Shown: piece by piece, positions 14,014 to 17,454 of the stretch | How the letters are laid out: every line of letters starts with the position of its first letter | Numbering within the stretch: the stretch's first letter is position 1 | Origin: Pseudomonadota bacterium | GTDB taxonomy: Bacteria; Pseudomonadota; Gammaproteobacteria; Burkholderiales; Burkholderiaceae_C | DNA length: 17,454 nucleotides | Assembly (NCBI GenBank): GCA_023438115.1 | Contig: JAEZEB010000094.1 | Location: 1-17,454 of the forward strand | Direction of reading: 5' to 3' | Translations under genes and position numbers: made by a program | Notes under the pieces: model-generated | What the model saw: only the letters and a program-made list of their open reading frames with translations | Told to the model about the DNA's origin: nothing | Databases searched by the model: none

Positions 14014-14444
14014 AGGCCGCCCTTCCGGGTGATCCAGCAGCCGCCGTTGCCCTGCCAGCCGGACACGCCCGTGACCGTGGAAGTCTTCGTGTTCGCCTGG
14101 TCCACCGTGAAGGTGAATCCGGCCATCGAACCCTTGCCGCGCGCGTGCAGGGTGTAGCCGGTGTCGCTGCGCGTGTCCGTGTCGCTGTCGTCCAGGGCCG
14201 AAAAGGTGAAGTACTTGCTGCTGGTGTCGTCCTCGGCGCCGGCGGTGGCCCCGGCGTAGGTGCGGTTGTCCTGGAACCATTGCTCCATCTTCACCCGCTT
14301 GGCCGCCAGGTGGGTCGTCGCCTCCGGGATGCGGCCGCGGATCATGTACTCGTTGTAGGCCGGCAGCGCCACGGCCGCCAGGATCCCGACGATCACCATC
14401 ACGATCAGCAGTTCGATCAGCGTGAATCCCGATTGTTTCGACAT
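14007..14444 (-). CDS. pilE: PilE-like type IV pilin
   Basis: A 145-residue type IVa pilin. It has a six-residue leader MSKQSG, the processing site G|FTLIELLIVMVIVGILAAVA with Glu at mature position 5, and the following PAYNEYMIRGRIPEA segment shared by PilE/PilA proteins. The C-terminal pair Cys136 and Cys145 would form the usual D-region disulfide around WITRKGGL. An acidic stretch (DDSDTDTRSD, 85-94) is notable. As first gene of the minor-pilin cluster and at this length it is more likely a PilE-type minor pilin than the main pilus subunit, though that cannot be decided here. A ribosome site AGGGG sits 8 bases before the ATG at 14444. A candidate promoter lies about 60 bases upstream. Confidence 0.92.
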   Translation of the reverse strand: MSKQSGFTLIELLIVMVIVGILAAVALPAYNEYMIRGRIPEATTHLAAKRVKMEQWFQDNRTYAGATAGAEDDTSSKYFTFSALDDSDTDTRSDTGYTLHARGKGSMAGFTFTVDQANTKTSTVTGVSGWQGNGGCWITRKGGLC

Positions 14445-14463
14445 GGTCAGAGCCCCTGTTCAG

Positions 14464-14479
14464 GCGCCTCCTCAGGCGC
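14464..14479. other. Small hairpin in the pilE 5' leader
   Basis: GCGCCT and AGGCGC, separated by four bases, form a perfect 6-bp stem in the region that would be the untranslated leader of pilE mRNA, ending about 20 bases before its start codon. The stem lies outside the AGGGG ribosome site. It is too short and lacks a T run to be a terminator. It may be incidental in GC-rich DNA. Confidence 0.3.
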
Positions 14480-14500
14480 ACGTAGTCTGGTTTGCGGCAA

Positions 14501-14528
14501 AGCATATGCTGTAATCCACGGGCGTCAG
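14501..14528 (-). promoter_or_regulatory. Candidate sigma-70 promoter for the pilus-rib operon
   Basis: On the minus strand CTGACG (14528-14523) and TATGCT (14506-14501) are separated by 16 bases and each match four of six consensus positions of the -35 and -10 boxes. Transcription would begin near 14494, giving a leader of about 50 bases before pilE. I saw no sigma-54 signature here. The TATGCT lies within the palindrome AGCATATGCT, so it may coincide with a regulator site. Confidence 0.38.
14510..14515 (+). promoter_or_regulatory. Candidate -10 element for the TonB-like gene
   Basis: TGTAAT matches five of six positions of the -10 consensus on the plus strand and lies 25 bases before the ATG of the TonB-like gene. 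The -35 region is poor. Together with the minus-strand candidate it makes the 96-bp divergent gap a place where both promoters would overlap. Confidence 0.28.
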
Positions 14529-14540
14529 GATGCGCATGCG

Positions 14541-15251
14541 ATGAGTGGGTCGGGGAGCCTGACGGACGGATCGGCGAGGCTGGCAGGGAGCTTGGACGTG
14601 CGCAATTCACGGGAGGAAGGGGCCGCGGCGGCCGGCAAGCCGCTGCTGCTGGCGTGCGTGGTCTCGCTCGCGGCCCATGCACTGCTGCTTGCCAACTGGC
14701 ACGTGGCACGCGAGAGCCGCGATCCCGAGCCGCGCCTGGTCGTGCGCGTGGTCGCGCCGGCGGCTGTCCAGGCGGCACCTGCGCCCGTCGAACCTGTGCC
14801 GCCTAGCCGGGCGCCGGCGGTCGCTGCACCGGTTCCGCGAGCGCCGGCCTCCGCGGTGTCCCCCACGCCGGCGGCACGCCAGCCCGCGCGGCCCCGCGTG
14901 GCCGCGTCCGTCTTCCTTCCGCTCGACGCACTGACACTCCCGCCCCGGGCGCGTTCCGCACCGGACGTCGGCGACGCCGGCGAAGCGCTGCGGGCGCGGC
15001 GCCACGAGGTCGCCATCCGGGTCGACGCGGGAGGGCGGGTGCAGGAGGCGCAGGTCACGCGCAACGAGATCGGTCCCGAGCTCGCGCAGCAGCTGGAGGC
15101 CGCCGTCACCGGGGTCCGGTTCGTGCCGGCGCGGCTCGACGGGGATGCCGTCGGCGCCGAGTTCACGACGCGCCTTTGCTTCGACGACGCGGGCGTGCTC
15201 GACACGTCCTCGGACGGCTGCTGGCGGCTGGAGGGCGCAGGATCGCGGTGA
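14541..15251 (+). CDS. TonB-like energy transducer protein
   Basis: A 236-residue protein with TonB architecture. A cytoplasmic N-terminus is followed by one membrane helix (about 33-52, LLLACVVSLAAHALLL) that keeps the Ser-x3-His spacing (Ser42, His46) which in TonB is linked to the proton-driven ExbB/ExbD motor. A Pro/Ala-rich periplasmic spacer covers about 70-140. The C-terminal part (about 153-215) has the TonB fold signature: VAIRVDAGGRVQEAQV, then VRFVPARLDGDAVGAEFT. The usual YP motif ahead of the domain is not visible. Cys213 and Cys227 could pair. It is divergent from the pilus operon and followed 90 bases later by a pseudopilin gene. No exbB/exbD or receptor gene is nearby, so its partner is unknown. 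The ATG at 14541 has only a weak AGGA site 10 bases upstream. Confidence 0.82.
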   Translation: MSGSGSLTDGSARLAGSLDVRNSREEGAAAAGKPLLLACVVSLAAHALLLANWHVARESRDPEPRLVVRVVAPAAVQAAPAPVEPVPPSRAPAVAAPVPRAPASAVSPTPAARQPARPRVAASVFLPLDALTLPPRARSAPDVGDAGEALRARRHEVAIRVDAGGRVQEAQVTRNEIGPELAQQLEAAVTGVRFVPARLDGDAVGAEFTTRLCFDDAGVLDTSSDGCWRLEGAGSR

Positions 15252-15341
15252 AGGGCGTCGCGGCGGCCGCGGTGCCGGATCACGCGGGCGGGGCGCATTG
15301 GCTGCTGGGAAGCGGTGGGCGGCGCGCCTACGGTGGCGGGC

Positions 15342-15899
15342 ATGTCCAAAGCCCTTCCGATGCGCCGGCGCGGCGCCACGCTCATCGAGGTCGTGGTGGC
15401 GCTCGGCCTGCTTGCCGCCGCCGCCGGCCTGGTGGCGCCGCCCCTGCACGACCTGCTCCAGGCCACCGCCCTCGCGTCGACCTCCAACGAGCTCCTGGCC
15501 GACCTGCACCGGGCCAGGTCCGAGGCACTCAAGCGCAACCGGCGCGTCGCCATGTGCAAGTCCGCCGACGGCATCCAGTGCACGAAGCAGGGCGGCTGGG
15601 AGCGCGGCTGGATCCTCTTCCACGACGAGAACAACAATGGAACGGTGGACGCAGGCGAGGAACGCATCGGGCGGCGCGAGGCCCTTCCCGCCGACTTGCG
15701 GCTGCGCGGCAACCAGTACGTGGCCAACTACATCTCGTTCACCGCCCTGGGCATGACCAGGCTCACGGGCGGCGCCTTCCAGGCCGGCACGCTGACGCTG
15801 TGTCGTCGGTCGTCGTCGCCCACGTCGGCGAGGCAGGTGATCCTGAATGCGGTCGGCCGTCCCCGCGTGCAGAAGACCCAGGTGGCCACCTGCGGCTGA
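15342..15899 (+). CDS. FimT/GspH family pseudopilin (second copy)
   Basis: A 185-residue GspH/FimT-type pseudopilin on the opposite strand to the main pilus cluster. The ATG at 15342 gives leader MSKALPMRRRG, then G|ATLIEVVVALGLLAAAAGLV, with Glu at mature position 5 and an unusual Ala at position 1. The leader length (11) equals that of the PilW and FimT-like neighbours, which favours this start over GTG 15315 or ATG 15360. Family blocks are LLADLHRARSEALKRNRRVAMC, the frequent FimT segment WILFHDENNNGTVDAGEE, and a C-terminal GRPRVQKT. The 90-base gap before it (15252-15341) holds no other gene; no Shine-Dalgarno is clear, but CCTACGGT lies 7 bases before the ATG. It converges with nrdR, leaving 21 bases between the stop codons and no evident terminator. 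Confidence 0.88.
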   Translation: MSKALPMRRRGATLIEVVVALGLLAAAAGLVAPPLHDLLQATALASTSNELLADLHRARSEALKRNRRVAMCKSADGIQCTKQGGWERGWILFHDENNNGTVDAGEERIGRREALPADLRLRGNQYVANYISFTALGMTRLTGGAFQAGTLTLCRRSSSPTSARQVILNAVGRPRVQKTQVATCG

Positions 15900-15920
15900 T
15901 GCGCGCAGTGGGCGAGGGCG

Positions 15921-16370
15921 CTACCGCCGGATCTCGTCCACCACGCTCTTGAAGTCGTCCACGTCCTCGAAGCTGCGGTACACGCTCGCGAAGCGCACGT
16001 AGGCCACCTTGTCCAGCTTCTTGAGCTCGCGCATCACCAGCTCGCCGAGGCGCGAGCTGGGGAGTTCGCGCACGCCCAGGGCGAGCAGCTTCTCCTCGAT
16101 GCGCTCCACCGCGCTGTCGATCTGCTCGGTGCTCACCGGGCGCTTGCGCAGCGCCAGGTTCATGGACCCGAGCAGCTTGGTGCGGTCGTACTCGATGCGC
16201 CGGCCGTCCTTCTTCACCACCGCCGGGAAGCTCACGTCGGGCCGCTCGTAGGTGGTGAAGCGCTTCTCGCAGTGCGTGCACTGGCGGCGGCGGCGGATGA
16301 ACTCCCCGTCCTCCGCCATGCGCGTCTCGACCACCTGGGTCTCGGCGTGGCTGCAGAACGGGCACTTCAT
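15921..16370 (-). CDS. nrdR: Transcriptional repressor NrdR of ribonucleotide reductase genes
   Basis: A 149-residue NrdR. The N-terminal zinc ribbon has the cysteine pairs CPFC (3-6) and CTHC (31-34) with the family sequence ETRMAEDGEFIRRRRQ between them; the ATP-cone domain (about 47-137) includes VVKKDGRRIEYDRTKLLGSM and ends with VAYVRFASVYRSFEDV. NrdR senses the ATP/dATP ratio and represses nrd operons through NrdR boxes, which are not in this window. Length is that of the family. The gene sits 9 bases after glyA, the glyA-nrdR order known in many proteobacteria, so the two are probably cotranscribed. Confidence 0.97.
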   Translation of the reverse strand: MKCPFCSHAETQVVETRMAEDGEFIRRRRQCTHCEKRFTTYERPDVSFPAVVKKDGRRIEYDRTKLLGSMNLALRKRPVSTEQIDSAVERIEEKLLALGVRELPSSRLGELVMRELKKLDKVAYVRFASVYRSFEDVDDFKSVVDEIRR

Positions 16371-16379
16371 GGCGGCGGC

Positions 16380-17454
16380 TTACTTGTAGACCGGGAAGCG
16401 GCGCGTCAGGGCGTTGACCTGCTCGCGCACCTTCGCGATGTTGGCCGCGTCGCGCGGGTGGTCCAGCACGTCGGCCACCAGGTTGGCGGTGAGGCGCGCC
16501 TCTTCCTCCTTGAACCCGCGCGTGGTCATCGCCGGCGTGCCGATGCGCACGCCGCTGGTGACCATCGGCTTTTCGGGGTCGTTGGGGATCGCGTTCTTGT
16601 TGATGGTCATGTGGGCGTCGCCCAGCACGGCCTCGGCTTCCTTGCCGGTGATGCCCTTGGAGCGCAGGTCCACCAGCATCACGTGGCTTTCGGTGCGGCC
16701 GCTCACGATGCGCAGCCCGCGCTGGGTCAGCGTCTCGGCGACCACCTGGGCGTTCTTCACCACCTGCTGCTGGTAGGCCTTGAACTCGGGCGACAGCGCC
16801 TCCTTGAAGGCCACCGCCTTGGCGGCGATCACGTGCATCAGCGGGCCGCCCTGCAGGCCGGGGAAGATGGCGCTGTTGATCGCCTTTTCGTGCTCGGGCT
16901 TCATCAGGATGAAGCCGCCGCGCGGGCCGCGCAGGCTCTTGTGCGTGGTGGAGGTGACGACGTCCGCGTGCGGCACCGGGTTGGGATACACGCCCGCGGC
17001 GATCAGGCCGGCGTAGTGGGCCATGTCCACCATGAAGATGGCGCCGACGTCCCTGGCCACCTTGGCGAAGCGCTCGAAGTCGATGCGCAGGGAATAGGCG
17101 GACGCGCCGGCGATGATCAGCTTGGGCTTGCTGTCGTGGGCCTTGCGCTCCATCGCGTCGTAGTCGATGGCTTCGTCCTTGTCGAGGCCGTAGCTCACCA
17201 CGTTGAACCACTTGCCCGACATGTTCAGCGGCATGCCGTGGGTGAGGTGGCCGCCTTCGGCCAGGCTCATGCCCATGATGGTGTCGCCCGGCTTCAGGAA
17301 GGCCAGGAACACGGCTTCGTTCGCCTGCGCGCCGGAGTGCGGCTGCACGTTGGCCGCGGCCGCGCCGAAGACCTGCTTGATGCGGTCGATCGCCAGCTGC
17401 TCGGCGACGTCGACGTTCTCGCAGCCGCCGTAGTAGCGCTTGCCGGGATAGCCT
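16380..17454 (-). CDS. glyA: Serine hydroxymethyltransferase (5' end missing)
   Basis: PLP-dependent enzyme converting serine and tetrahydrofolate into glycine and 5,10-methylenetetrahydrofolate, the main source of one-carbon units. The visible 357 codons start at GYPGKRYYGGCENVDVAEQL at the window edge; comparison with E. coli GlyA (about 417 aa) indicates some 57 N-terminal residues lie beyond the right edge. Conserved landmarks are NVQPHSGAQANEAVF, VDMAHYAGLIAAG, the Schiff-base lysine in TSTTHKSLRGPRGGF (codon at 16938-16940), and SGVRIGTPAMTTRGF near the C-terminus. The frame is open from the edge to the TAA at 16380, so a start at the first internal Met would be wrong. No frameshift or odd residue was seen. 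Confidence 0.97.
   Translation of the reverse strand, partial: GYPGKRYYGGCENVDVAEQLAIDRIKQVFGAAAANVQPHSGAQANEAVFLAFLKPGDTIMGMSLAEGGHLTHGMPLNMSGKWFNVVSYGLDKDEAIDYDAMERKAHDSKPKLIIAGASAYSLRIDFERFAKVARDVGAIFMVDMAHYAGLIAAGVYPNPVPHADVVTSTTHKSLRGPRGGFILMKPEHEKAINSAIFPGLQGGPLMHVIAAKAVAFKEALSPEFKAYQQQVVKNAQVVAETLTQRGLRIVSGRTESHVMLVDLRSKGITGKEAEAVLGDAHMTINKNAIPNDPEKPMVTSGVRIGTPAMTTRGFKEEEARLTANLVADVLDHPRDAANIAKVREQVNALTRRFPVYK

Noticed and set aside
15900..15920. Bidirectional terminator between the second fimT-like gene and nrdR
   Set aside because: The 21-base convergent gap has no clear stem-loop or T tract.
1..17454. Insertion sequences, prophage genes, integrase or attachment sites, tRNA and rRNA genes
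   Set aside because: None was recognised. All genes belong to core or pilus families, and the gaps are too small to hold such elements.

Overview
The window is about 17.5 kb of GC-rich bacterial chromosome, dense with co-oriented genes and without mobile elements, tRNA or rRNA genes. Gene content and order (glyA-nrdR, a type IV pilus minor-pilin cluster, ribD-ribE-ribBX-ribH-nusB, a class I aminotransferase, ybgC-tolQ-tolR) and the protein sequences suggest a betaproteobacterium of the order Burkholderiales, most likely Comamonadaceae (Ramlibacter/Variovorax-like). The placement comes from recognition of families and synteny, not from a database search.

Layout from right to left, which is the main direction of transcription. 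The right edge holds glyA, whose 5' end is cut off by the window, and then nrdR, both on the minus strand. Two plus-strand genes follow in the region 14541-15899: a TonB-like protein and a FimT/GspH-type pseudopilin. They are divergent from a long minus-strand block that begins at 14444 and continues off the left edge. The block starts with the pilus genes pilE-like, fimT-like, pilV, pilW, pilX and a very large pilY1 (1683 aa). Only 12 bases after pilY1 (or 42 if the ATG start is used) come the riboflavin genes ribD, ribE, ribBX and ribH. Then come nusB, an aminotransferase, the ybgC thioesterase, tolQ and the first 13 codons of tolR.

How the genes fit together. The pilins and PilY1 should form the priming complex and adhesive tip of a type IV pilus. 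The rib genes cover riboflavin synthesis except GTP cyclohydrolase II: the C-terminal domain of the RibBA-like protein has lost the zinc-binding cysteines and matches the RibBX variant, so a separate ribA is expected elsewhere. TolQ/TolR and YbgC belong to the envelope-spanning Tol-Pal system. Nearly every junction in the minus-strand block is a 1-26 bp overlap or a gap under 15 bp, so extensive translational coupling and read-through are likely.

Most of the window is ordinary core genome. The best unexplained structure is inside PilY1: three tandem copies of a two-part Trp/Cys repeat (six half-modules, each with one cysteine pair) inserted after the vWA-like domain, preceded by an LQTRT-containing stretch. 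Other points of interest are the RibBX degeneration, an apparent leaderless promoter in front of ribE, and a TonB-like protein that keeps the membrane Ser-x3-His motif and is divergently paired with the pilus operon. There is no gene-free stretch longer than 300 bases; the largest gaps are 14445-14540 (divergent promoter region) and 15252-15341.
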